A stretch of DNA of 64,000 nucleotides from Nymphaea colorata (Eukaryota > Streptophyta > Magnoliopsida > Nymphaeales > Nymphaeaceae). The DNA is taken from positions 4,927,205 through 4,991,204 of the forward strand of contig NC_045138.2 of the NCBI RefSeq assembly GCF_008831285.2, in the 5' to 3' direction. The position numbers and the translations under genes were made by a program. This document shows positions 48,448 to 61,240 of this stretch, in pieces (position 1 is the first letter of the stretch; every line of letters starts with the position of its first letter). A model generated the notes under the pieces. The model had not been told where the DNA came from, ran no database searches, and saw only the letters and a list, made by a program, of their open reading frames with translations.

Positions 48448-49280
48448 TTCAAAATTATGGCAAAAAGAATGAACCAATGTATGCCCATTTGCCCTTCCAT
48501 TATTAAGTACTCATGTGTAAAAGGTTGGCTTATAAGGTGCAGGGAAACTTCCCATGAACAGTGCACAACTAAATCCCGAGTCATTCCGTAAGTCACATGG
48601 AAAAAATTTGTTATATATATTTCGGGATGCTTGGATCTAAAAAAAGTGTTGGAGGTAAGACGGTAGGAATCGATCATCTAATTGGTTCAAGTTTTTGTTG
48701 GTTCTTCCTTTGTTGAGCGGATCGACAAGTCTGCACCAAAGGGTGGAGGGTATTTTTGAAATTTTTTTATAAACGATGGGTATTATAGGCTTTTAACTTT
48801 TTTTACAATACTTTTTTATTCTTTTAAAAAGTTTCTTTTTGTTATTTTAATGAAAGTGCACATGCTGCATATAATTTTTTCATGCACATAACCTGCTTCT
48901 TTTGTTGAGTTGATTGAACCGAACCCTATTTTGTGGGATTATGATTTAGACTCAAATTTGAATCACACTTTTCCAAACAGGATTAAACCATAATTTTTGA
49001 ATCTCAATCTAAATTTGTCTAATACAAATAAGGTTAACATTTATGACTATATAATCATATTGGGTCTTTAGGGAGCGTTTGATAGCCTCACATATGAGAT
49101 CCTAAATGATTTGAGATCATTAAGAAACTCAAATGTACGGATTTTATTAAAATTTTCATGAATTTGTCATTTTCATTTCATAACAAGCAAAATAATTAAA
49201 TATTTCATAACTAGGCATTTAAAATATTGTTGTTGTAACAATATATTGCATACTAAAACATAACCATCAATGTTATAGCG

Positions 49281-49666
49281 GTTTAAACTATTGTCACAAA
49301 AAACGCCGTTTTAAAAAAAAAACGTGTATTTAACGCCAAAAACAGTTCTGTCGTATAATACCCGTACTATTCTCGTTTTTTAAAAAAAAAAAGTCAAAAA
49401 ACAAAAAACGCGTATAATACCCGTTTAATACTCATATTATACGTTATTTTCTCGTTTTTTTGCCGTTATTTTCCCGTTTTTTGTCCTTTTTTTATTAATT
49501 ATTATTTTTTATAATTTTTAAGATGTATTAAATGTTTAATTTTTAAAAAAAAAATTGCCAAACTTTTTCCGTTTTATTCCCGATATATAAAACTTTGTCG
49601 TATTATACCCGTTTTTTTCCTCGCCGTTTAATACTCGTCCCCGTTTTTTGTGACAAAACTTTAAAC
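49281..49666. mobile_element. Foldback MITE with GTTTAAAC ends
   Basis: Left GTTTAAACTATTGTCACAAA, right TTTGTGACAAAACTTTAAAC; 25-bp arms with about three mismatches. Interior contains repeated TATAATACCCGTTT motifs. A relative lies at 12658-13041. Confidence 0.75.
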
Positions 49667-50266
49667 AAACCAACACGCATGCTTTAAAGAAATTATACTA
49701 AAATCTGCTCATCGAAAAACAAAACACTATTTAGTATGAAGATTCTTCAGGTACATCTTTGAGTGTTTTTTCGCGATCCAACCCACCTAAGCAAATAGAT
49801 AATAGATAAAAATTAGCATTCTTCTTGAAGGATCTTAACCTACTTCTCTTACAGGACTAGCAGCCTCACTAATCATAACCAATCAAACATACTGTCCAAA
49901 CAAGAACAACACATGCACGATTCCCTTTTCATCATCAATTTAACCTTAATTAGGACCCAAAAAGAACCCATACAGCTGCAGCCTACTGTAGAATAACACG
50001 GAACTGGAATTTTTCTCTTTTCCCAACATTATTCACTTAATACTTCATTCTCAACCATCCATAACCGGATTTAGAGAAACAGCATTCAAAACTCAACCGT
50101 ATATCCCCTTCAGCACTCTATAGACATGAAATATCATTCTTATCATAAATCACATGCTAAGATTGACAAGAATCAGATTCCTCTATCTTAAATTAATGGG
50201 CAGACATTCGAACTTCGAATCTAAAAAGAAATTTTACATCCACTTGAACCAAAAACTGAAATTCGG

Positions 50267-50520
50267 ATGACCTTACCTTCCTTACGGTTCTTCTCTTCCT
50301 CTATTTCTCAATCTCTTGTATGCCCTCCTTTCTTCCTCGTCTCTTCTCTCATTCTCCCTCTGTCCCTCTTCACCTCTCCTGCTTTTGCTCTTCACCTCTC
50401 CTGCTTTTGCTCTCTTGTTCTCTCCCTTTCTCGTCCTCTCAAACTCTCACTCCCTCTGTTTACATTCGAAAGAAGAGAGGAGACACACCCATCTTGAAAG
50501 ACCAATTTCCGAAAGCACAC
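50267..50520. repeat. CT-rich tract with a 22-bp direct duplication
   Basis: Polypyrimidine-rich DNA; CACCTCTCCTGCTTTTGCTC occurs twice in tandem at about 50371 and 50393. Overlapping Ser/Leu-rich frames here reflect composition, not a gene. Confidence 0.75.
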
Positions 50521-50925
50521 TTTGATTTATAAATTTTCTAAATAACCTCTTTTTTGAAAAAAGAAAAAAAGAAAAACTTACGGGCCCCTTTATGAACCGA
50601 GGGGGTCGCTAGTAATCACTAGTCAGCCATATATGGTGGTGAATTCGTTCTCAAGGCTTGTACACACTGCGCCCATCACACTATGGAGCTGGCTTGTACA
50701 TTTGGCAAACGGAAGGCATGAATGATTTTGTAGCTTTACTATAAGAAACAATTGAGCGACATCTTTTGCATGCATGTTGCATCCAAAAGGTGGAAATTTC
50801 CACTGTGCCGTAGATCGCCGGCAGGATGTCTCATTGCTACTGCTGTAGCGCCATTGATATAGATATGGTGAGTGACCTAATGGCAATGCAACGTCCACCG
50901 GTATAGTCTGAGCAACTCTGCACCA

Positions 50926-51120
50926 ATGGCGGAGCCACATATAGGCAGTTGTGGGCAGTTGTGGCCATACATTGATGACAGCAAGCCCCATAAAAGTTCT
51001 CCATTTTCATAATGATTTATTCAGGTTTTTGTTTATTTATATAATATTAGTAGTATTGCCCCTGAAGATATGACTGTTCCTTAATTAATGCTCATCCTAA
51101 ATTTTCTGGCTCCACCACAG
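50926..51120. mobile_element. Relative of the 35671 MITE
   Basis: Shares GGAGCCACATATA.GCAG.TGTGGGCAGTTG and ends CTGGCTCCACCAC. No clear target duplication was found. Confidence 0.65.
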
Positions 51121-52304
51121 CCCCGCTCCAAAGGCCCAGTTACAGATCTGTAATCAACTCAACCCAGAGAATCCAATTCTCGTATGTTGTTCTCAACAGC
51201 TGAAGGTACAACAATAGAGAGAGAGAGAGAGAGAGATCAGTAAAAGGACAAATAAAGACAAAGGAAATATTGATGGGCTGCTCTAACTCGTGCATCTATT
51301 TCTATTTCTGTGTGTGTATGTGTATTTATCTAAGTCACATGAGTACCGATACAATTGAATACAAGCATGGGTACGAACATAGTAACTTTAAAAAATGTAG
51401 GTACAAAGATACTGCAGGATATATATATATGTGTACATAGGCAAAGTAGCACAAAAAAAAAATCAAAATGAAAACAACTTTCAAATAAACAAGTGATATA
51501 AATAAAAACATTACATGTTAGTGAACAATAACTCTATAAAACAGAATAAAAACTGAGTTACAAAAAAATAAATCAAGTAAAATTAAGTAGTTTGAATTAG
51601 CTTCAAGTTAAAGGTACCCAACTGTCTCCAAGTACCTACTTTAAGTACAGGTACAGCGACATGATACATGGACCTTATTGAAGTAAAGTACGGCGACATG
51701 GTACATAGACCTTATTGGAGTACCCACTGACGGTGCTTGTGTGTATGCTTGGTGCCATTTAGAATATATAGATACACAAAAATACATAAATATATGATCT
51801 TTTAATGGGCTTATGCTAACGACTTCTTGTTGGCTAGCTGACCAAGTCGGCTGATCACTGGTCCCCAATGGCCCAGCAGCTCTAACTGGTGCCCAGCCGG
51901 ATGGACTAGTCCTGTTTAAAAATTAAGGCATCTATCTCAACTTAAACGAGAATTTGACTTGATTTTGTGCATGACAGTAGAAATGCCTTCCGACCCATTG
52001 CAAGGAGAATATGGTCGACATGTGAAAATCCACAAAGATGAAGCCATTCTTTGTAATTAGGAGCAAAAAATTGGGTGATAAAGATTTTTTCCTTGACCTC
52101 ATAGAAAGGCAGAACAAGATGGAACCAGTAAGCCGATTGTGAACTTTTAGCTCATGAACAAAATATTCAATTATACAACCATGTGAATAGAATAGAGGTG
52201 CATATTGTAGGTTACACACACACACACAACAAAAAAAAGGCACTTGGTCTTGAAATCACCAAAAGTCATTACTGGGATATTTCATTGCTACTTCTATAGC
52301 GCCA

Positions 52305-52310
52305 TTTATT
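52305..52310 (-). terminator. Poly(A) signal of the tAPX transcript
   Basis: AATAAA on the minus strand about 60 nt beyond the tAPX stop codon at 52369. Position fits a short 3' UTR; use is not shown. Confidence 0.4.
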
Positions 52311-52368
52311 GGAGGAAGCAACATGAACACATGTAGATTGCAAGAGAGTAGCTTGGAGCTGCAAAGGA

Positions 52369-55300
52369 TTAGTTCCCAAGCAAAGATGTCAGAAATGCCA
52401 AAACAGCAACCACGATCATAATGTTGAGGAAGTAATTTGATTTTAGAGGTTTATCTGGGCTGCCACCAACTGCTTCGTACTCTGCTCGGATTTTCTGCTT
52501 CATTGCTTCTGAGAGCTCTCTCTGCAGTCAAAGATGTAACAACCAACATTTATTTATCGTTTCCTTGGGCCCTAATACCATGAGTTTGAAGCTGAGCTTT
52601 ATTCTGTGTTTCAAAACCTTCCTCCCGTTATTAAAAAAGACACCAGTAGAAAATAGGATTCTTTGTTTACTTTAAGCCTGCAAATCAATGAACAATCTAT
52701 TATGCACGTTCATTTTTCAAAAAGCTGGGATAAACTTAAAGAGCTCTAGCATGTTAACCTTTCCAGATGAATATTTTTCTGCCACAAATTTCTCAGCAAC
52801 AGGACTTTCTTGATCTATTGAGAAACCCTACAGCACAAGAAAAGAAAAACATCTTTTGGGTCAGAAACCACTGAAATGATACATCAACTAGAATAGGAAG
52901 TTATAGATCAGTTTTCTATTGACTTGGCAAGGATAAGGGAACATGGTTGATGTGCTTTCTGCTTAATCCAAAACTGTAAATGTGATTTCTACAGTTTACC
53001 TAGCAAATAACATGTGATGAGTTAGGCTTCCTTATGATCAGATATGTTGAACCACGACATTTATTATCCAACAGTATTGCAAACAAGAGATCGAGAAATT
53101 ACCAAAATATAGAAAGAGCTGGAATTATCACTATTCTAATAGGTTTCTCTCCATATAAACGTTTTCTACATTGTTCAACATATGTTTATCTATTTTCATT
53201 TATTTAACGCTTTGAATATTTTACTGCATGTCCCTTTGTATTATTGCAAGAACAATACCATGGAACCTGCTCTTGATAAATCATAACTTCTTTTATTGTT
53301 TCCTACTTTTTTAGACTTGAAAAGTTTTTAGGCTTCCATTTTCCCAAGTAGGACATTCCAGAGAGTGCAGAGAAATCTTCTCAATAATAACATTGAAGAT
53401 TCTATGTGTGTTTGAACTTTGGGTATACAACTAAGTTGAACCATAATAAGTTCTACATCGGCTGATCTAGAGAGGAGGAGAAATTGATAGACCTCTGGCG
53501 GATCAAATTTTGCTCCCAGGTTGCTAAGTTTTGTATGAGCTTCAGCATAGTCCTCGAAAAATGCATCCTGATCTACAGCATATTTTTCTGCATATCCCTG
53601 TAATGGACCACAGTGGAGGAAGCGGACAATTCACTTGCCATGAACATAAGAACAAAGTTCAAGAATGAAAAATTGAAACAGACATCAGCATTTAGCAGAC
53701 CTTGAATCCTGGTTCCTCAAACAAAACAGCATCTGTTGGTAAAACCAGCAAATCTTCATCCCTTTTCTCCTTTATATCCTAAATGTTTCGCATGCAAAGT
53801 AAGTAGCTTCCGAGACAGAGGGAAAGCCAAAGATTGAAAGGCCAGAAATTGCCTCCTCACTTTAAAGTAAAAATTATCAAACTTCAACCATTCCACAGTC
53901 CAGGATTGTCCTCCAGGTGCCCCAGGTCCATCTTTCTGCCAAAAGAAAAAAAAAATTATAGAGGAAATCAAAGCATGGCTAGAAAGCAAAAATGGAGAGA
54001 GCTAGAAGTCAAAGCCACCCTTGTCAAGTGATGTGAGACTGAAAGGTAGCAAAACGTCCTACCCTATGCAGCCAGAAGGAGCATGCTACCACATATAAGA
54101 AGAATCAGGGCACATATTTCTCATTCTAGCCAATCCAGAAGGTTGTAGTTGAAAAAAAAAATGAAGCTCTGATAAACATTGTCACTGTCACTTGTGGAAC
54201 AAGATCATCTTGAAAGACTTGCAAGAAAATCTATAACTCTGATTCCATAAAATGGCTGCTGCAATTGCAAATTCCATCCTTGCAAACTATCCTTTGAGTC
54301 GGTAATGACTAAATATTCATGGGTATTTGGTCCATTAAATATTCTATGTCAACAAACCCATAACCTAGGATTGTATATAATTATGTATTTCATTAAGCAG
54401 TTTTTGCAGAATTATATGCAAAAAAAATCAAGAGTACATCAAATGCAAACTGGGGTGAAATTACTAAAATTGAAGCAACAAGTGCATTTCAAATTGCCGG
54501 GAGAAATTATGAACACTTTCTGGTGGTAAAAAACCTACTAACAGAGCATTTTGGTGGTAAAAAGCCTACTAACAGAGCACTTAACTGCTTAACAACTTCA
54601 AAACTCTGTTCGCCCTTTCCTCGCTAGAACTTCTCCATATGTAAGCAGAATATATTCCTATTCAGACCAAACTTTTTTTTTTGTTTATGGAAAGATCATT
54701 TCTCTGAACAGAAAAATACTTTTGTCCATTTTAAGAAATTCCTTTTAATATTTAGAAATTTGAGAGTTTTAGCGCATACACACAGTCTGATTTAATTGGC
54801 AGATCAATTTAAAATTTTCATGAAAGACCAGAAATGATGGATCCAAAACCGTGAATCCATGATGCCTTATATCAGCTAAACATGGTGGCTTTATTTGCGG
54901 GCCAACTAGGAATAGATCCTAGTCGATGAACTCAGAAAGTCTCAAGTCAATCTATGAGTCAAATGGAATCAGCATGTTTGAAGTCAACCTTCGAGTAATG
55001 ACTGTTGCATTGACTCTTTCAAACTTTGTCTCCTTCTTGAATTATCTACTTGCCTAGCTAGTTTTCATGAAACGCCAGATGGAAGAGGGTAGAAAATCCT
55101 TTCTGAAGTTAAAAATAACAGCTACTAAATCTTTGGAGTGGTGGAGTAGCAGACTTAGCAGAAGAGAAAACTCCAAGGAGAACTCAGAAACAGGAAATTA
55201 TTTTATATATTATGTTATAAATGAAAGGCCTGTGCACTGTTAGACAGCCAGGTAATTTGAACTGCTAATGTGATATTTCTAAAGGATAACATGATAAAAG

Positions 55301-57045
55301 ATCATCAACGGAAATTATAAATATAATCTGCATTGCGAGGAAAGGATGCATCTACCCACAGTATACTTGGTTTCTGTCTTTCCCCATCCACTTCGCTCTG
55401 GCCTGGATCTTCCCAATGTATGGGCACCAGATAGTGCCACGATTTCCTGCAGAAAAGGTGAACGCTATTTATAATCAGCAGGTAAAACATAACAAAAAGC
55501 AGGTTATGCACTTCCCAATTTGCAGAGATAAAGTACCTTATCATCGAGTCCCATCCGGTAGAAAACTTCACGTAGATGGTTTGCTGGTGAAGGAGGACCA
55601 GCATCTGGAAGTAAAAATCGTAGTATAAGCGTTCGGGTCCAGATGAAATCCTTTTCTTTTTTACGAAAGGGGAGTTAGGTGTGGGAGAAGGACCAAAACA
55701 TGTAAGGATGACAAGCAGTCGTCACAGTACAAATGACAAGAAGCAATTGGCTAGTAACTTTCCATTATGGCTCCAACTCTGCTGACGCCCGACCAACTAA
55801 TCATGGGTTTTCAAGAATCCTTAGCATCTTTGTTCTGTGCATGGTGAAATTTGAAATTCGTCATAAATGAATAAAATGACAAAGGTGATTTGGTTCATTT
55901 TGCAGAAACACGGACCACATAAGATGTATTATACAAAATGATGCATCACATTGATTTGTGTCAGGAAAACAGAGATTTCTGAACAGGCCCATGGTATCTA
56001 ACATCGACCAAAAACCAAATCTTGAGAGAATTTGCAACTCAGACAAGGTAACATAAGCAAAACTGGAAACCAGTTAGGAGCTAACCTGGAAGCCTTCCCT
56101 CCTCCGGACACTGCTCAGGACCTGTAACATCTACTCTCCCATACTTCATTGGGATTTTGGGACCTCCAGCCTCCTAATAAATTGGACAGAAGAAGGTCAA
56201 AATCTATGCTGGTGAAAAGGCGGAACGAAATAATAAGACATTCCAGAGAACCTCAATTGCTGTGGCACTGGCCAGTTGAAACAAGTCCGCATATGTAACA
56301 CTAGAATATTTGTCCTTGATTGGTTGAAGCAGCTTCAATGCATTAACCAGGCCTAGAAGTGTGAACTCGTGAGATTAGTGAGGATATTGTCAACTGGAAA
56401 CCAGCCATCGTGTATGACAGGGGAGATCATTACCTGCATTGGCTCCATGCTTCAGCTCTATCTCAAATCTCAAACTTCCATTAGCGCCACCACATTGTGG
56501 CCACTCCTGAATGTTCTTGTTATAGGTACCTGCATCGTGCCATCCCAATCGTACCTACATTTTTGTCCACAGACATTCAATTTCGAACATGTCAATCTCT
56601 AAAGTCAGTATCTGAAACCAAAAAAGAAGGTTTCCAAATGTTAGAAATAGAAATAACCATCCTCACGTGCACCTTAAAAATTTAACATGCTATAAGCAAA
56701 AAACGAATATTCAAGTCTTATCCTCAGAAGTGGCGAAAACATATTACTGAAGCAAAATTGCCAAAGGAAAAGGAGACATTGGGGTAGGGATGAAAAGGGA
56801 AAGATTGGCTGAGAGATACCAGAATTGGATGGCAGAACGTGGTCTTCAAGAGTTCCTTGATGTCCTCCCTGGCCTTCCTTAACTGTTCAGGATCCGATGC
56901 GGCGGATCTAACAGACACGGTGCTGCTGGGTTTTGCGAAGTAAAGCGCCCTTTTCCTTCCACGCTTCAATCGTGAACAAGAAACCAAGTAAGAACAACAC
57001 ATGCAAAGACAATCGCCACAGTGTAAAGCACAACAAATTTCTTTT

Positions 57046-57093
<48 letters not shown>

Positions 57094-57918
57094 ACCAAAG
57101 GCCTGTCTGGATATTCGAGAAGCAACGGAATCCATCCAATTCGACCAACTCGTTTTTGGCTATATGGAAAAGATTCAACCTGCTTCCGGGAAGTGGCATT
57201 TGGGAGAAACGGGCAGAAAATTACTTGGAGGTTATTCAGAAGAATCTGGTACCAAAGCAATTGGTGGAGTTCTCTCGTCCCAAGTGTTTCCACGAGGTTT
57301 ACGAAAGACGGTCCTCAAAAGGACTTTGACCTTTCAGCTTTCGCCATGCTGCCAACTAAAGAATCCAAAGCAAGAATTTGGAACAAATTGGCATCCGTAC
57401 ACGTATTCCCTTCCTAATTACACGACTCCACCAATTCCCTTCTACCAAACAACCCAATATCAGAATCCAACGCCTTGATCTCCCAAAGCCACATCCAGAA
57501 CAGGATGCTGAATTCGCATTCGGCCTCGATGAAACCTAGCGGCACTTAAAACACTAATTCCACTGGATTCTACTAAATTTTCAATCCGCTTTCCAGTTGC
57601 AAAACAATAATTGGCTTAGTCAAGTCCCATTCTACTGAACTCCCATTTCAAGCATTCTTTCAGACTAAAGACAAAGAAAAAAGGACGATGACGAGGAAGG
57701 AAACGTACCGACAAGAGAAAGGAAGAAGGCGAAGAACCAGAGGAGAGGGAGATGGAGGCAGGCATAGAGAGAGGAAAGGCTCTGAGCGTAGGAAGGGCCG
57801 AAGAAGTGGAGGAAGAGGAACAGGAAGAAGGTAGGACGATGGAACTCTTGGTGATGGTGGTGGTGGCGGTTGGGAGGAGGCGTCCGCCCAGGCAAGCCGC
57901 GGAGAGGCGCTCCGCCAT
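52369..57918 (-). CDS. tAPX: Thylakoid-bound L-ascorbate peroxidase, 12 exons, complete
   Basis: Reduces H2O2 to water with ascorbate at the thylakoid surface (class I haem peroxidase). Exons on the minus strand, all bounded by GT-AG: 57918-57709, 56963-56820, 56554-56434, 56352-56252, 56173-56086, 55604-55537, 55446-55360, 53935-53861, 53778-53701, 53597-53493, 52827-52759, 52521-52369. They join in frame to 432 aa, the family's usual length. Start [12 protein letters not shown] opens a Ser/Thr-rich plastid leader (about 80-90 aa). The distal site RLGWH gives Arg120, Trp123 and His124; [14 protein letters not shown] gives proximal His253. The chloroplast-type segment [16 protein letters not shown] is present. 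The C-terminal 50 aa contain [20 protein letters not shown], the membrane anchor that separates the thylakoid from the stromal form. Exon 7 uses a GTGGGT donor, chosen over a nearby GTAGAT because only it keeps frame. Confidence 0.96.
52717..52758 (-). other. Possible alternative stromal APX end in intron 11
   Basis: Reading past the exon 11 donor adds 13 codons and then TGA at 52717-52719. The product would be about 395 aa without the membrane anchor. Two AATAAA signals on the minus strand follow inside the same intron (52598-52603 and 52549-52554). In spinach and tobacco one gene is known to yield stromal and thylakoid isoforms by alternative 3' processing; that this gene does so is inference. 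Confidence 0.4.
57057..57089. repeat. GA microsatellite in tAPX intron 1
   Basis: GAGA run, CT on the coding strand, about 95 bp upstream of the exon 2 acceptor. Confidence 0.9.
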
Positions 57919-58140
57919 TGCTCTCTGATATTTCCTTTCTCTGTCACCCTTGTGTGGATTTTCTTTTTGCCTTTGTCGGCCTTTATTTAGTATCGCGAGG
58001 ATTTGGCTGCTCTTTCAGTGCTCAGAGGAGCCGCGGCGACCGAGCTCTTTTAAACGTTCCCGGTAATCGGGCAACCCAATCTGCTCGCGCCACGTGGACT
58101 CCCACAACTTGGTCTCCACACGTCTCAGCGTTCTTTGTGC
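57919..58140 (-). promoter_or_regulatory. tAPX 5' leader and promoter with a G-box
   Basis: GCCACGTGGA lies at 58089-58098, with its core CACGTG at 58091-58096, about 173 bp upstream of the ATG. This is an ideal G-box/ABRE-like site for bZIP or bHLH light and stress regulators. A TATA-like ACTAAATAAAG on the minus strand sits near 57985. The stretch is GC-richer than its surroundings, as expected of a leader and promoter. Confidence 0.5.
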
Positions 58141-58149
58141 ATTAAAGTG

Positions 58150-61100
58150 CCGCTGATGCCAACACCGTATCGGACTGAAACGATACGATCAAGTTCTCCG
58201 ATACGAATCAGCCTGACTCGGTGATTTTGAACATTTGTTCTTTTCAAAATTATTTTTGTGGTGTCATATATGTCAGTTTTTTGGTATATTATATGGGTGT
58301 CTAAGTCTGAGCATATTGTGTCACTAACACCCGAAGCAAGAGCCAAAACCCTCCCCCCCCCTGCGCCGCAACCCTTTTTCTTTTCCTTGTTTTCGAGGGT
58401 CTGAGCTTCTTGGTTTTGTCTTACAACTCATGTCATAACACCCACATGAATCAAACTGATGATAATTAGACTTTTATAAACATGCCAGCACGACCAAAAG
58501 TGCATGGTATATGAAACATGTCACTAACCTAAGCTACATAATAACCCTCTATTAATGAAAATTTATTGCTTTTGCTATGAAACCCTAATGATTTCTTGGC
58601 ATCTCGTGTGGCAATTCACCATGAGAACTTTTGACAGTTAAGAATTTTCTAAAATTTTGATTGCATGCAAGTGAAACTTAGACATCCAAGCAATGGCCTT
58701 GGACTAAATTTTTTTGCTATGGAGTATCTTGTTTGGTTTTAGGTGCCAATTTGTTACGGTATCACTTAAGAAGAGCTAGAATTCTCACCTTATATGTCAA
58801 TGTCTCTGTAATCAACATATAATGCATCAGCAGTGACTTTTTATAGCTCTGTTCAACTTGCTGGCCCTAAATGTGTTGGCAACCTATATTGTTAGAATCG
58901 GTCATCAACCTACGAGGCTGTTTGGTAATGAGAACACTTTGTAATTATTCCATGTAGATTCATAGAACTCTTGTTTAAGTATTTTATGAATCTGTGTTCT
59001 AGGAGATAGAGACATGGAACAATTATAAAGTATTTTATTTGCGAAACACGTCCTAAAGATGCTTCCTAATGTGCATTGCTTGTCATATCTAATTATTTTT
59101 TATGAAAGAGAGAAAGCGAGAGGGAGTTCCATATAAGAATTTGCATGTAGGAACAGCATGAGTTGAATAACATGCTTTTCTAAAGCAAACAGAAACATGA
59201 CTACCTTAATGAAGTACATGAAAGAATAATAGCAATCCTCTTCAGTGTGAAAGAGAAAATGCTTCAAGAGATGCCATATCTTTCTCCATGTGAAAAGAAT
59301 AAAACCATTTGAAATGCTTCTCCCTTTTTCAACTTTCTTTGGCCCCATGCACAACACTTTGTCTTCTGTCAGCCAAATGTTTGAAGAGAAAGGGAAATGC
59401 AGACAAATTTGCATGTGAGTAGAGACAACATAAAGAGGACAGATCAGGGATGGGAGCTAAGGATTTTTCTTCTTTGTTTCTATAACGAAGGTGGCTGAGC
59501 AACTAAGCAGCCAAAGTTAACAAGGGCCAACCCACGCATGCGGCGGTGCGACCAACACGATTTTTTTTTTCAGCCGAGTATATGAAAAGGCGAAAGGGAA
59601 AAACAAAACAAAAAAGGCGGAGAGTCGGGTGCTCATTTATCAGCCAAGTAGGACCCTACCTGACTAGAGCTCGCAAGTTTATATATATATCATAATTACA
59701 AATATTGTTTTTGGAGTTTTAAACGATGAAGTTTTTCTTGAGTATAATACAGCGAACTTGAATTCAAGATGAGAAAATATGTTAAATTTTTAAAAATAAA
59801 AAAAACTAAGGAGAAAAATAAAATAAATAAAAAACTAATAACACAAACATCAAAAGATGAGTATATTTGCAACAAATAAAAAACAAAAAAACTGTTTGGC
59901 ATTAAAAAGTAAAAAAAAACGCAAAAAAATGGCATTAAAAACTTGTTTTTCATTTTCAACGTTTAAAAAAAACGTTATTCTTTTAAGCTTGAAACGGAAA
60001 TTTAATTTATCACATTCTTTTAAAAAAATGTGTTTTAACTATACCCGCTGGTCGAATAGCTGGCACAGGCCTGGCTTGATGCCCACCCTTAACAACTGGT
60101 TGGACCGGAATCAGATTTCAAGTAATAAGAAATATGCCAAATGGAACTCATTTGCAACCCCAGTTTACACCTTAGGCTTGCAGCCTTGGCGTGCCAGTAG
60201 GGGCAGATATCAGGCTGAGTCACTGCAGCTCTATTTAACGGCCTGGAAGAGGCCCAGCCTGCCTGAGTTATCCACAGACAATAAGGTCATGACTCTTAAC
60301 GGCGCAGTAGACTTGAAGGTCAAGAGCAAGTAATGGAATGAAAACCCTGAAACGAAGCAAGTCGTCGGTTAACCAGCAAAATGTGGATCTTATGCCTGAT
60401 ATCCACTGTTTAGCAACAAATTAGTTTTTTTGAAAAAAAATCAATCAGAAACATGCTTTCTTTACTTCCTTGGACTTCATTTTCGATAAGAACATCAAAA
60501 TATTGCATTGGTACAATTTTTATGAAAAGAACTGAAAATAGAGAAGGGCATGCTTTCATTAATAGTTAAATATTATATATTTTTACATAACAATAATTAG
60601 GAAACTATATATTTGAAAACCCAAAAAAAAAAGGACCTGGCCCGAGCTCTGTCTCTTGTGATCAAGGCGGGTAGAGTCTGGCTGCCGGATGGATATTAAC
60701 AATAAAATAGTCCAGTGTTCACTCTTTTGTATACAGTAACAATAAGATAGTCTACTTAAGCCATTTTCAAAGTCGCTACATAATAAAAATTGAATTTATA
60801 AGTGCGTTGTTAATGATAGTATAGCACCAAGAAAATGCAACCCATTCTAATTAACCTCAGTACTTGGCTCAAAATATAGGAACAAGTGTACCAATTATAT
60901 CAGATAACATCATATGTGAAATTTTAAGCAGAATCAAACGCTGCCAATGTTCACTACTAGTCCATCTTAAGGGTAAAGAAAAAAATATCAAGATTATACT
61001 CTAAAATTGATTTATACAACTAAATTTCATTACATATTTTACAGTACAGACATATTATCAATAGTAAAGAATCAGGAACCAAAATTGTGTATATTAGCAA

Positions 61101-61240
61101 TTCTGAGGAGGGAAGGGGAGGCAGCTGAACTCGCGGATGTGATTTCTGCATCTTCTTCTGCTATTGATGATTTGTTGCTACTTACATAAACATATACAGG
61201 ATATTTACAGCAGATTATAATTGGCATCGTCAAATTGTGC
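58150..61240. other. Spacer between tAPX and NADK2
   Basis: Upstream region of tAPX and 3' region of NADK2. Contains eroded MITEs (about 58917-59055, 59700-60020) and no defensible gene. Frames at 59857-60333 have no recognisable homology. Confidence 0.55.
59700..60020. mobile_element. Relative of the 12658 foldback MITE, ends eroded
   Basis: Shares AACACAAACATCAAAAGATGA and CTGTTTGGCATTAAAAA with 12820-12890. It lies between tAPX and NADK2. Confidence 0.6.

Larger units (their letters stand above)
48460..52368. other. Intergenic up to the tAPX 3' end
   Basis: Holds the foldback MITE at 49281, the CT tract at 50267 and a MITE at 50926. A GA run lies at about 51216-51234. No gene supported. 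Confidence 0.55.

Noticed and set aside
50267-50525. Three overlapping Ser/Leu-rich frames
   Set aside because: They are forced by a CT-rich tract and differ only by frame.
57660-57947. Alternative minus frames over tAPX exon 1
   Set aside because: Only the MAERL frame continues into exon 2 through the GTACGT donor at 57708.
59857-60333. A 158-codon plus-strand frame
   Set aside because: Lys/Phe-rich from A/T runs of a MITE, then unrelated sequence; no domain seen.
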